Assembly (NCBI RefSeq): GCF_002951835.1
Contig: NZ_CP019448.1
Location: 620,001-684,000, forward strand
Direction of reading: 5' to 3'
DNA: 64,000 nucleotides
From: Simonsiella muelleri ATCC 29453
GTDB lineage: Bacteria > Pseudomonadota > Gammaproteobacteria > Burkholderiales > Neisseriaceae
Part shown: positions 33,815 to 42,536 of the stretch, piece by piece
Numbering within the stretch: position 1 is the first letter of the stretch
Layout: the number at the start of each line of letters is the position of its first letter
Notes under the pieces: model-generated
Database searches by the model: none
Told to the model about the DNA's origin: nothing
Seen by the model: only the letters and a program-made list of their open reading frames with translations
Program-made: the position numbers and the translations under genes

Positions 33815-34735
33815 CTATTTTTTTTCCAATGCATCATTTAATCGGCGTTCGATTTCATCGGTATCAAACGATTTTGCGATTAATTCAAAACGACTGTCGC
33901 GTCGCCATGAAACCTGATTCGCGCCCCATTGCCCATCAACCCAATTCAACCAAACCCAAGTATCCAATACCTGAAACACGCCTTTTGCACGCACCAAATC
34001 CTGCGCTAATTTAGGTAACTCATTAAAAAAATTAGTGATTTTTTCGCCATCAAAATTGCGTCCTGCAGGAAACGTGAAACCTTGTGATTGATAACCCATG
34101 GTGTTTTCAGGCAGCGTTTTGATGCGATAACGTGATTTTTCGGTGGTGGGTGTGTTGAGCCACTCTAATTTTACTTGAGAATTTTCTACTTCTACAATCA
34201 ATGATTTAGGTGGAAACAATTGGGCTGCCTGAACGCGAAATTGTGCCAATTGTTCGGGTGTACACAAATCAATTTTGCTGGCAAGCAACACATCACATAC
34301 GCAAATTTGGTCTTTGTAAAGTGCGTGATTGGCATAATTCGGGTCAATAAATTGGCGTGGATCAACCACGGTAAACACTGCCGCAATGTCTAATTTATCT
34401 TGAAATTCAGGGGCTTTTAATTCGTCAATCACACCAGCCGCGTGCGCCAAGCCACTGGCTTCAATCAACATACGATGGGGCTGATTTTGTTTTAACATTT
34501 TTTTGACGGTGTCGCCCATTTGTGCGCCTGCTGTGCAGCACAGGCAACCGCCTGAAATTTCCGCCACAGGAATACCATTGTCTGATAATACCGCACCATC
34601 AATGCCAATTTCGCCAAATTCATTCACAATAATAAGCCATTGTTCGGATTCTGGTTTTTGTTCAATTAGGCTGCGAATGGCAGTGGTTTTGCCTGTTCCC
34701 AAAAAACCTGAAAATAGATGCACTTGTGTCTTCAT
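33815..34735 (-). CDS. CobW-family GTPase, putative metal chaperone
   Basis: 306 residues. P-loop GFLGTGKTTAIRSL at residues ~10-23, the IVNEFGEIGIDGAVL switch, the metal-binding GGCLCCTAG near residue 62, ASKIDL (NKxD-like) near 153, and a C-terminal CobW domain with KGVFQVLDTWVWLNWVDGQW. This is the COG0523 (YjiA/ZigA/ZagA) group, thought to deliver zinc or other metals to client proteins. No Zur box or zinc gene is seen nearby, so the metal is unknown. Confidence 0.88.
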   Translation of the reverse strand: MKTQVHLFSGFLGTGKTTAIRSLIEQKPESEQWLIIVNEFGEIGIDGAVLSDNGIPVAEISGGCLCCTAGAQMGDTVKKMLKQNQPHRMLIEASGLAHAAGVIDELKAPEFQDKLDIAAVFTVVDPRQFIDPNYANHALYKDQICVCDVLLASKIDLCTPEQLAQFRVQAAQLFPPKSLIVEVENSQVKLEWLNTPTTEKSRYRIKTLPENTMGYQSQGFTFPAGRNFDGEKITNFFNELPKLAQDLVRAKGVFQVLDTWVWLNWVDGQWGANQVSWRRDSRFELIAKSFDTDEIERRLNDALEKK

Positions 34736-34842
34736 ATTTTTGTCTTTCTGTTGTGTGAAATCGGGCTATTTTAATGGATTTTTCGGCTAATTTGATATAA
34801 TGATGTCTTGTTTACTTTCAGGCTGCCTTACGCAATTTTCAT

Positions 34843-36216
34843 ATGAATACCACACATTCTCCTACTATTGCCGCCATCGCCACCGCATCAGGGCGCGGAG
34901 GCGTTGGCGTTATTCGTTTATCTGGCAAAGACTTATTGCCATTCGTTCAACGCATCACAGGTGGCAAAATCCCCAAACCACGCACCGCGTTGTATACCGA
35001 TTTTTTAGACGCACACGGCAAAACCATTGACAATGGCTTGTTGTTGTATTTTGCTGCGCCAGCCAGTTTTACAGGCGAAGATGTGATTGAATTACAAGGG
35101 CATGGTGGACAAATTGTCTTGCAAATGTTGTTGCAACGTTGTTTGGAGTTAGGGGCGCGAATCGCTGAAGCAGGTGAATTTACTAAACGTGCTTTTCTCA
35201 ATAATAAGATTGACTTAGCTCAAGCTGAAAGCGTAGCGGATTTGATTGACGCATCTAGCCAACAGGCAGCGCGTATGGCGATTCGGTCGTTAAAAGGTGA
35301 GTTTTCCAATCAAATTCATCAACTTGTGGAAGATTTGATTACGCTGCGAATGTTGGTGGAAGCCACATTGGATTTTCCCGAAGAAGATATTGATTTTCTA
35401 CAGAGTGCCGATGCTAAAGGAAAATTACGTGCATTGCAAAACCAATTGGCTCATATTTTAACCAATGCTCAACAAGGTGCGATTTTGCGCGAGGGCATGA
35501 CGGTGGTGTTGGTGGGTGCGCCGAATGTTGGAAAATCCAGTTTGTTGAATGCGTTAGCAGGCGATGATGTGGCGATTGTAACCGATATTGCAGGCACAAC
35601 ACGCGACACTGTGCGCGAACAAATCACATTGGACGGTATTCCCATTCACATGATTGATACTGCGGGCTTGCGCCAAACCAATGATATTGTGGAGAAAATT
35701 GGTATTGAGCGCAGCGAAAAAGCGGTTCAAAATGCCGACATTGCCCTGATTTTGATTGACCCTGATAATGGTGTTAATGAAACCACGCGAGAGATTCTTT
35801 TCAGGCTGCCTGAAAACCTAAAACGCATTGAAATTCAAAATAAAATTGATTTGCGAAACGAACAACCCGAACGCGTGGATAATCTTTCAGGCAGCCTGAA
35901 AAGTGGCGCGGACACATTGATTAAATTGTCGGCGAAAACAGGAGCAGGTTTGGATTTGCTGAAACAAGCATTACTGGCACAAATTGGCTGGCAAGGCGAA
36001 AGCGAAGGCTTGTTTTTGGCGCGGACGCGGCATTTGAATGCGTTGGAAACGGCGCAATTTGAGTTAAATTTGGCGGCGGATTGTGGTCATCATCAGATTG
36101 AATTGTTGGCGGAACATTTGCGTTTGGCGCAGATGGCGTGCAGCGAGATTACGGGTGAATTTACTGCTGATGATTTGTTGGGTGTGATTTTTTCGCGCTT
36201 TTGTATTGGAAAATAA
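34843..36216 (+). CDS. mnmE: tRNA uridine-5-carboxymethylaminomethyl GTPase MnmE
   Basis: 457 residues. N-terminal TIAAIATASGRGGVGVIRLS and folate-binding domain, helical domain with GEFTKRAFLNNKIDLAQAE, G domain with GAPNVGKSSLLNAL near 225, TDIAGTTRDTV, DTAG and NKID, and the C-terminal CIGK. With MnmG it modifies the wobble uridine of several tRNAs. Two DUS copies in the G domain encode FRLPENL and LSGSLKSG, which replace the usual loop and lengthen it. A tRNA-Lys gene, one of its substrates, follows. Confidence 0.96.
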   Translation: MNTTHSPTIAAIATASGRGGVGVIRLSGKDLLPFVQRITGGKIPKPRTALYTDFLDAHGKTIDNGLLLYFAAPASFTGEDVIELQGHGGQIVLQMLLQRCLELGARIAEAGEFTKRAFLNNKIDLAQAESVADLIDASSQQAARMAIRSLKGEFSNQIHQLVEDLITLRMLVEATLDFPEEDIDFLQSADAKGKLRALQNQLAHILTNAQQGAILREGMTVVLVGAPNVGKSSLLNALAGDDVAIVTDIAGTTRDTVREQITLDGIPIHMIDTAGLRQTNDIVEKIGIERSEKAVQNADIALILIDPDNGVNETTREILFRLPENLKRIEIQNKIDLRNEQPERVDNLSGSLKSGADTLIKLSAKTGAGLDLLKQALLAQIGWQGESEGLFLARTRHLNALETAQFELNLAADCGHHQIELLAEHLRLAQMACSEITGEFTADDLLGVIFSRFCIGK

Positions 36217-36300
36217 GTTGCAAAAATAGTGATTTATTGAAATGCTGTGTTAATTTACTTGACGAATAAATCATACATTTATATAATTCTAATCTTTATT

Positions 36301-36376
36301 GGGTCGTTAGCTCAGTCGGTAGAGCAGCGGACTTTTAATCCGTTGGTCGAGCGTTCAAATCGCTCACGACCCACCA
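36301..36376 (+). tRNA. tRNA-Lys (TTT)
   Basis: 76 nt, acceptor GGGTCGT with ACGACCC, CCA encoded, anticodon loop CTTTTAA giving TTT. Confidence 0.96.
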
Positions 36377-36384
36377 AGTTTTAC

Positions 36385-36413
36385 AAGCCTAAACAGTTGT
36401 TTAGGCTTTTTCT
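36385..36413 (+). terminator. Terminator after tRNA-Lys
   Basis: AAGCCTAAACAGTTGTTTAGGCTTTTTC forms a 10-bp stem with a T-run. Confidence 0.85.
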
Positions 36414-36716
36414 TTAATATTCTAAAATTGTTGTTAGATTTTTGTTATTGTGTTCCAATTTGTGGTGTTTGTTTTCAGTTCAACAGGATAGGGCGATAAT
36501 GCCCAACGTGTACACTTGCTACATAAGGTCGTTAGCAATGCTGTATTAATTTGAATTTAAAGCACTATACTTTATCTAAATGAGTGGGCCCATCAAAACT
36601 AAATCCCATTGAATCCACCCATTAACCCAATCAACACTATACGAATCCAAACTGGCACGACTATAATATGATTTTCTTATTCAATTTCAATTTTAAATAG
36701 AAAGAGTGGATTGACG
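36414..36716. repeat. Intergenic with degenerate Correia-like half element
   Basis: AGGATAGGGCGATAATGCCC (36486) and GTGTACACTTGCTACATAAG recall the core of the Correia-like family, and TTTGAATTTAAAGCACTATA (36550-36569) is a right end. The left end is not clear. An AACGG-free AT-rich stretch with TATAATATG (36663-36671) just before ubiM may hold its promoter. No gene. Confidence 0.4.
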
Positions 36717-37895
36717 ATGGATACCGATATTATTGTTGTGGGCGGTGGTCCTGCTGGTTTGGCATTTGCCAGACAGTTTAAAAACAGCCGTTTACACGTT
36801 ACCGTGATTGAAAAAGCCCCATTGGAAAGCCTGCAGAATCCTGCTTACGATGGGCGTGAAATTGCCCTAACGCATCTCTCTCGCGAAATCATGCAAAAAT
36901 TAGGTATGTGGCAACGCATTCCCGAAAATGAAATCTATCGCCTACGTGATGCCAAAGTCTATAATGGCACGTCCGATTACACATTGCATTTCCCCGAACC
37001 CAAAAAAGCACGTGGTGGCGCAACCGATCGTTTGGGTAATCTGATTTCTAATCACAATATTCGCCGTGCTGCTTATGAAGAAGTCGCACAAATGAACAAT
37101 GTGGATTTGCGCTGTGGTGTGGGCGTGAAAAAAGTGGAAACCAGTACCAATCAAGCCATTGTTGAATTAGAAAATGGCGACAAATTAACTGCTAAATTAT
37201 TGGTAGCAGCAGATAGTCGTTTCTCACAAACTCGCCGTCAATTAGGCATTGCGGCAGATATGCACGATTTTGGTCGCACCGTGATTGTGTTTCGCACCAA
37301 ACACACCATCTCAAACCAACACACCGCCAATGAATGTTTTTTCTATGGACGTACGCTCGCCTTATTGCCACTGGAAGAACATTTAACCAATTGCGTGATT
37401 ACCATCAAAAATACGCACGCACACGAATTACTGGACATGACTCCAGAACAACTCGCCCAAGAAGCACAAAAAATGCTTAAAGGCAAACTGGGTAACATGG
37501 AAAGTGCAGGCACGGTACACAGCTATCCATTAGTAGGCGTACACGCACAAAAATTTTACAGCACACGCAGCGCGTTAATTGGCGATGCGGCAGTGGGTAT
37601 GCACCCCGTCACTGCCCATGGTTACAATTTGGGTTTAGAAAGTACCGACATTTTGGCCAAATTAATTTTGCAAGCCGAGCAAAAAGGACGAGATATCGGC
37701 GAAGTAGGCTTATTAGAAATGTACAACGTGAAACATCAATTGCACACACGCCCACTGTATCACGGCACTAATGCGATGGTTACGTTCTTCACAACCGACC
37801 ATGCGCCTGTAAAATTGTTGCGTGATGCAACTTTACGCGTAAGTAACAATTTACCACCACTGAAAAAATTAATCAGTAAGCAATTAACAGGTTAA
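36717..37895 (+). CDS. ubiM: Ubiquinone-type flavin hydroxylase UbiM
   Basis: 392 residues from the ATG at 36717. FAD-binding GGGPAGLAFARQF at the N-terminus, DGREIALTHLSREIMQKLGMW near 45, the Asp motif LVAADSRFSQTRRQLGI near 160, and GDAAVGMHPVTAHGYNLGLE near 285, all typical of the UbiH/UbiF/UbiI flavin monooxygenases. The divergence of the N-terminal half and the presence in Neisseriaceae fit UbiM, which hydroxylates the ring of demethoxy-ubiquinol. It stands alone. Confidence 0.8.
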   Translation: MDTDIIVVGGGPAGLAFARQFKNSRLHVTVIEKAPLESLQNPAYDGREIALTHLSREIMQKLGMWQRIPENEIYRLRDAKVYNGTSDYTLHFPEPKKARGGATDRLGNLISNHNIRRAAYEEVAQMNNVDLRCGVGVKKVETSTNQAIVELENGDKLTAKLLVAADSRFSQTRRQLGIAADMHDFGRTVIVFRTKHTISNQHTANECFFYGRTLALLPLEEHLTNCVITIKNTHAHELLDMTPEQLAQEAQKMLKGKLGNMESAGTVHSYPLVGVHAQKFYSTRSALIGDAAVGMHPVTAHGYNLGLESTDILAKLILQAEQKGRDIGEVGLLEMYNVKHQLHTRPLYHGTNAMVTFFTTDHAPVKLLRDATLRVSNNLPPLKKLISKQLTG

Positions 37896-37980
37896 CTCTA
37901 TACACAATAGTCAGCCTGAAACCGAATTTTGCGCTACAATTTGCGCTTCTTTCAAACCTTCTGAATTCTAGGATAAAACC

Positions 37981-38802
37981 ATGTCTTTACAACAAATCAT
38001 TGAAACCGCATTTGAAAATCGTGCTGACATCACACCCAAAACCGTTACCCCTGAAGTCAAACAAGCCGTTGAGGAAACCTTGCGCCAATTGGATAACGGC
38101 ACATTACGCGTGGCAGAACGCCAAGATATTGGTCAATGGAAAGTGAATGAGTGGGCGAAAAAAGCGGTTTTGCTGTCTTTTCGCATTCAAGACAATGTGG
38201 TTTTGGGCGATGGCGTGAATCAGTATTTTGACAAAGTACCAACCAAATTCGCTAATTGGACACAGGAAGATTTTCAGGCAGCGGGTTTCCGTGCAGTACC
38301 GGGTGCAGTGGCGCGTCGTGGCAGTTTTATTGCGAAAAATACGGTTTTGATGCCATCTTATGTCAATATTGGTGCTTATGTGGATGAGGGCGCGATGGTA
38401 GATACTTGGGCAACCGTTGGTTCATGTGCCCAAATTGGCAAAAACGTGCATTTGAGTGGCGGTGTGGGCATTGGTGGCGTATTGGAGCCGCTTCAGGCTG
38501 CCCCGACCATTATTGAAGATAATTGCTTTATTGGCGCACGTTCGGAAATTGTGGAAGGCGTGATTGTGGAAGAAGGTAGCGTCATTTCCATGGGCGTGTA
38601 CATTGGTCAATCCACCAAAATTTACGACCGTGAAACAGGCGAAATTCACTACGGACGTGTGCCAGCAGGTTCGGTAGTGGTGTCAGGTAATTTGCCTAGC
38701 CAAGATGGAAAATACAGCTTATATTGCGCTGTGATTGTGAAAAAAGTAGATGCCAAAACACGCAGCAAAACCAGTGTAAACGAATTATTACGCGGTGTGT
38801 AG
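37981..38802 (+). CDS. dapD: Tetrahydrodipicolinate N-succinyltransferase
   Basis: 273 residues. N-terminal helical domain, then left-handed beta-helix repeats: [60 protein letters not shown] and [20 protein letters not shown]. It transfers succinyl from CoA to tetrahydrodipicolinate in lysine and meso-diaminopimelate synthesis. Trimeric, cytosolic. Confidence 0.97.
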   Translation: MSLQQIIETAFENRADITPKTVTPEVKQAVEETLRQLDNGTLRVAERQDIGQWKVNEWAKKAVLLSFRIQDNVVLGDGVNQYFDKVPTKFANWTQEDFQAAGFRAVPGAVARRGSFIAKNTVLMPSYVNIGAYVDEGAMVDTWATVGSCAQIGKNVHLSGGVGIGGVLEPLQAAPTIIEDNCFIGARSEIVEGVIVEEGSVISMGVYIGQSTKIYDRETGEIHYGRVPAGSVVVSGNLPSQDGKYSLYCAVIVKKVDAKTRSKTSVNELLRGV

Positions 38803-38851
38803 TCAAATCTAATAAATTGGAATAATTTATTTAATCAATATGTTGTATAAT

Positions 38852-38900
38852 AAGGCAGCCTGAAAAGCAAGCAGATTTTTCAGGCTGCCAGTTTTTATTT
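38852..38900 (+). terminator. Inverted DUS terminator after dapD
   Basis: AAGGCAGCCTGAAAA and TTTTTCAGGCTGCC with a 13-nt loop, then GTTTTTATTTTTTG. Confidence 0.75.
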
Positions 38901-38944
38901 TTTGTTATAATCTTGTTTTAAAAATTTAAATTCACAAAAATAAA

Positions 38945-40333
38945 ATGCCTCAACCTAATTTCACACAAACCCTATCCAAAGACCGCCACTTTTTGAAAAA
39001 TGCTTTCAGGCAGCCTGAAAAATTTGGTGGTTTAGAAAAAGTACAACAAAAATATCAATATTCCCACGATTTATACTTAAAACGCCAAGCGCGACTGCCT
39101 GAAATCACGTTAAATCAAGATTTACCTGTTTACGAAAAACGTGATGAAATAAAATTTGCTATTCAAAATAATCAAGTAACCATTATTTGTGGTGAAACAG
39201 GTTCAGGCAAAACCACGCAAATTCCCCAAATCTGTTTAGAATTGGGGCGTGGCGTGGCGGGTTTGATTGGACACACCCAACCCAGACGCTTGGCAGCACG
39301 TTCGGTGGCGGAACGAATTGCCGAAGAATTGCACAGCGAAATCGGGCAAGCAGTCGGCTATAAAGTGCGGTTTAATGATAAAACTGCGCCACATTCTTAT
39401 ATTAAATTGATGACAGATGGCATTTTATTAGCGGAAACACAAACCGACCGATTTTTATCTGCCTACGATACCATTATCATTGACGAAGCACACGAACGCA
39501 GCCTGAATATTGATTTTTTGCTTGGTTTTTTGAAACAATTATTGCCCAAACGTCCTGATTTAAAATTAATTATTACATCAGCAACAATTGACGCAGAACG
39601 ATTTTCTCAACATTTTAATCATGCGCCTGTGATTGAAGTGAGCGGACGAACTTTCCCCGTAGAAATTGTATACCGACCCTTGCACGAACAAGACGAAGAC
39701 GAAGCGGAAATTGAATTGGCAGACGCGATTGTGGATGCGGTGGACGAATTGGCGCGTTTGGGACAAGGCGATGTGCTGGTGTTTTTGTCGGGTGAGCGAG
39801 AAATCCGCGAAGCTGCCGAAGCCTTACGAAAATCGCCATTACGCAAAAATGACGACATTTTGCCGCTTTTTGCGCGATTATCGGCGCAAGAACAGCACAA
39901 AATCTTTCACCCAACAGGCGACACACGGCGAATTATTTTGGCGACCAACGTGGCAGAAACATCATTGACCGTGCCACGCATTAAATATGTGGTGGACACG
40001 GGTTTGGCGCGTGTGAAACGCTATTCGGCGCGTGCGAAAGTGGAACAATTACACGTTGAAAAAATCTCGCAGGCTGCCTGCAAACAACGTTCAGGACGTT
40101 GCGGACGCATTTCGGCTGGTGTGTGTATCCGCTTGTTTTCAGAAGAAGATTTTAATCAACGTTCCGAATTTACTGACCCAGAAATTTTACGTAGCAATTT
40201 GTCGGGCGTGATTTTGCGGTTGATGTCCTTGGGGTTTGGTGATATGGAGACGTTTCCGCTATTGGATATGCCCGAACAACGCTATATCAATGATGGGTAT
40301 CAGGTTTTGTTGGAGTTGGGGGCGATTGAGTAA
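38945..40333 (+). CDS. hrpA: HrpA N-terminal half: DEAH helicase core
   Basis: 462 residues ending at TAA-TAA. All helicase motifs are present: Walker [16 protein letters not shown] near 82, [26 protein letters not shown] (DEAH) near 180, SATI near 203, [12 protein letters not shown] near 335, and QRSGRCGR near 380. It ends LLELGAIE, where intact HrpA continues directly into the winged-helix domain (YQLTPLGKKM). That next part is found 2.2 kb downstream as a separate frame. HrpA unwinds mRNA and rescues colliding ribosomes; whether two halves can still work together is unknown. An early DUS encodes FRQPEKF. Confidence 0.9.
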   Translation: MPQPNFTQTLSKDRHFLKNAFRQPEKFGGLEKVQQKYQYSHDLYLKRQARLPEITLNQDLPVYEKRDEIKFAIQNNQVTIICGETGSGKTTQIPQICLELGRGVAGLIGHTQPRRLAARSVAERIAEELHSEIGQAVGYKVRFNDKTAPHSYIKLMTDGILLAETQTDRFLSAYDTIIIDEAHERSLNIDFLLGFLKQLLPKRPDLKLIITSATIDAERFSQHFNHAPVIEVSGRTFPVEIVYRPLHEQDEDEAEIELADAIVDAVDELARLGQGDVLVFLSGEREIREAAEALRKSPLRKNDDILPLFARLSAQEQHKIFHPTGDTRRIILATNVAETSLTVPRIKYVVDTGLARVKRYSARAKVEQLHVEKISQAACKQRSGRCGRISAGVCIRLFSEEDFNQRSEFTDPEILRSNLSGVILRLMSLGFGDMETFPLLDMPEQRYINDGYQVLLELGAIE

Positions 40334-40499
40334 TAAAATATCGTCTAAAAATATTTCAGGCAGCCTGAAAAGAAAAAAAGTAATACTGATTCTTGTAAAA
40401 ATCATAAGGAACCGTATTTTTTATACGGATATTTGTGTTAAAATCTTAAATTAGATTTGTCAAGACTTGACATTATTCATTTTATTATAAGGCTATATC

Positions 40500-41630
40500 A
40501 TGTTAAAGAAATTTTCAGTTCGCAATTATCGTCGATTTAATGAAACATTAGAATTTGATTTAACTGCGAGTAATTACGCATTTAATATTGATTGCATTCA
40601 TCAAGATTTAATTAAACTGGCTTTGATTTATGGAGAAAATGGTACGGGAAAATCAAATTTAGGCTGGGCTTTATTTGACTTGGTGGAGCATTTAACAGAT
40701 AACGATAATAATATTAGTAAAGAAAACTATTTAAATGCATTATCAAAAGAAAAATATGCAACTTTCAAATTTGAATTTATTTTTTTAGATAAAAATAAAA
40801 AAATAAAAAATCTCAATTATGAATATCAAAAAAATGAGAATAGTATTCTTATATCTGAAAAAATGGTAATTAATGATGAAATTGTACTAGATTATCAGTT
40901 AAACCAATCTTTATTTACAAATTTGACAGGTACTGAACATCTAAATAAAAATATTAATCCATCACAAAATTTGTCAGCGGTAAAATATATTTATAGTAAT
41001 AGTAATTTAGATAAAAGAAATGCAAATAATGCTGTTTTTGTCAAATTTATGGAATTTGTTACTCATATCTTGTATTTTCGTAGTGTTTTTGAAGGGAAAG
41101 TTTTTTCAGGGTATAGTACGGGCTTGAATAATATTGAACAAGATATTCTTGCAAATAAAAACTTAAAGGATTTTGAAAATTTTTTAAATGATTTTGGATT
41201 AAATTTTCAGCTTGTAAATGTTGATCAATTGAATAAAAATATTATAGGTGCAAAAATGGGAGATAAAGTCTTACCATTTTTTGATATTATCTCTACTGGT
41301 ACTTTAAGTTTAACCTTCCTCTATTATTGGTGGCAAAGTATCAAAAAAAATCAAATTCCATTGTTATTTATTGATGAGTTTGACTGTTCTTATCACTTTG
41401 CATTATCTGAAAAAATTATTGATAAATTAAAAAAATTACCAAATACACAAGTTATTTTAACAACACATAATACTAATTTATTAGATAATCAATTAATTCG
41501 CCCTGATTGTGGCTATATTATTAATGGTAAAGAAATACGAGCATTAAATAAATCAACTGTTCGTGAATTAAGAGAAGTTCACAATCTTGAAAAAATGTAT
41601 CAAGCAGGAGAATTTGATAATGACCAATAA
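40500..41630 (+). CDS. AAA/ABC-like ATPase of a two-gene defence-type module
   Basis: 376 residues. N-terminal KKFSVRNYRRFNETLEFDL is the usual start of AAA_15/AAA_21 SMC-like ATPases. Walker A GENGTGKS at 45-52, an ABC-signature-like STGTLSL at 265-271, Walker B LLFIDEFD at 288-295 and the switch His in TTHNTNLL at 321-328. The head domain is complete, with a short insert instead of a long coiled coil. The gene overlaps the next by 11 nt. This pairing of ATPase and TOPRIM-like partner is the layout of PARIS (AriA/AriB) and of RloA/RloB-like pairs, which abort infection. Codon use is AT-rich and there is no DUS, so it was probably acquired. Confidence 0.8.
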   Translation: MLKKFSVRNYRRFNETLEFDLTASNYAFNIDCIHQDLIKLALIYGENGTGKSNLGWALFDLVEHLTDNDNNISKENYLNALSKEKYATFKFEFIFLDKNKKIKNLNYEYQKNENSILISEKMVINDEIVLDYQLNQSLFTNLTGTEHLNKNINPSQNLSAVKYIYSNSNLDKRNANNAVFVKFMEFVTHILYFRSVFEGKVFSGYSTGLNNIEQDILANKNLKDFENFLNDFGLNFQLVNVDQLNKNIIGAKMGDKVLPFFDIISTGTLSLTFLYYWWQSIKKNQIPLLFIDEFDCSYHFALSEKIIDKLKKLPNTQVILTTHNTNLLDNQLIRPDCGYIINGKEIRALNKSTVRELREVHNLEKMYQAGEFDNDQ

Positions 41631-42381
41631 GCAAATTTTATGTATTGTTGAAGGAGAAGTGAGTGAAGTAGAAATTTTAAAAAAATTAAATGAGGAATTT
41701 ATCAGAAAGAAAATAGAATTTGTTCCTTTATGTACTAATATTTATCATATTTATCATGCTTATTTAAAGGAACAAGAAGAAATCGGAAGCAGCATCAATA
41801 TGTTTCTTTTCTTAAAAATAAAATATGATAAGAATGGGGTTTTAAAAGATAAAAAAGAACGTGATTTTTTAGGTATCTATTTGTTTTTAGATTTTGATGG
41901 ACATGAACCGTTAGCTCAGAATTATACTGCTTGCATTCCTAAAATGCTACGACTTTTTGATAACCATAAGGAAAATGGAAAATTATATATTAGTTATCCA
42001 ATGGTTGAATCTTTTTATCATCCTATTTATGGTTGTGATATTTGTGAAGTTTTTAAAATTGCATCAGGGAAAAAATATAAGAAATACATTCACAAAATCA
42101 CATATAACAAATTTGAATTGATTGATGATTTACACAAGGAAACTTTGAATCAAAATTTGATAGCTCATTTAAAACAAGCTAATCTATTAGTTCATAATAA
42201 CTTTGAATTTCCAAGTAATTATAATATAGACGAATGGGCTCAATTATCCATATATGAAAATCAATTAAATAAATATATCTTGAATAATAATTCAGTTTTG
42301 GTATTTAGTTCTTTTGTTTTATTTTTATTGGAATATTTAGGAGAAAATCTATTTTTAGAGTGGAAAAATCTAAATCAATAG
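41620..42381 (+). CDS. TOPRIM/RloB-like partner of the ATPase
   Basis: 253 residues from the ATG at 41620, inside the end of the ATPase gene (an upstream in-frame ATG at 41587 is less likely). It begins QILCIVEGEVSEVEILKKL, with the TOPRIM-type Glu at 11, and has YLFLDFDGHE with the DxD at 91-93. SYPMVESFYHPIYG follows. These are the metal-binding residues of TOPRIM nucleases and also occur in RloB. A likely effector nuclease released or switched on by the ATPase. No closer family is recognised; it does not look like canonical DUF4435 to me. Confidence 0.7.
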   Translation: MTNKQILCIVEGEVSEVEILKKLNEEFIRKKIEFVPLCTNIYHIYHAYLKEQEEIGSSINMFLFLKIKYDKNGVLKDKKERDFLGIYLFLDFDGHEPLAQNYTACIPKMLRLFDNHKENGKLYISYPMVESFYHPIYGCDICEVFKIASGKKYKKYIHKITYNKFELIDDLHKETLNQNLIAHLKQANLLVHNNFEFPSNYNIDEWAQLSIYENQLNKYILNNNSVLVFSSFVLFLLEYLGENLFLEWKNLNQ

Positions 42382-42536
42382 ACATAAACTAATTATAAAT
42401 GTAAATACCACTAATATTCATAACATAATATAACTCATCAATTTATCCAGCGTGATGAGTGAGTATAGTATTCATAATTACTCGGTTATAGTCATTTCAA
42501 TAAAATATTGGGTATAGATACTCAATCTATAATATT

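Larger units (their letters stand above)
40334..42536 (+). other. AT-rich cassette inserted in hrpA
   Basis: About 2.2 kb, visibly much richer in A and T than hrpA on either side. It has no DUS except one at 40354 near its left border. It carries two overlapping genes. An 18-bp direct repeat (TTTCAGGCAGCCTGAAAA, a DUS) lies at 40354 and in the right hrpA half at 42571. Deleting between those repeats would not restore hrpA, because the stop at 40331 lies before the left copy and the reading frames differ. No transposase or terminal repeats are seen, so uptake by transformation and recombination is the likelier route. Confidence 0.7.

Noticed and set aside
39578..39968. Overlapping frames on both strands in hrpA
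   Set aside because: Shadows of the helicase gene caused by its codon pattern.
42382..42536. A regulatory RNA or terminator at the right cassette border
   Set aside because: A weak TCATCA...TGATGA pairing is present but no stable stem with a T-run could be supported.
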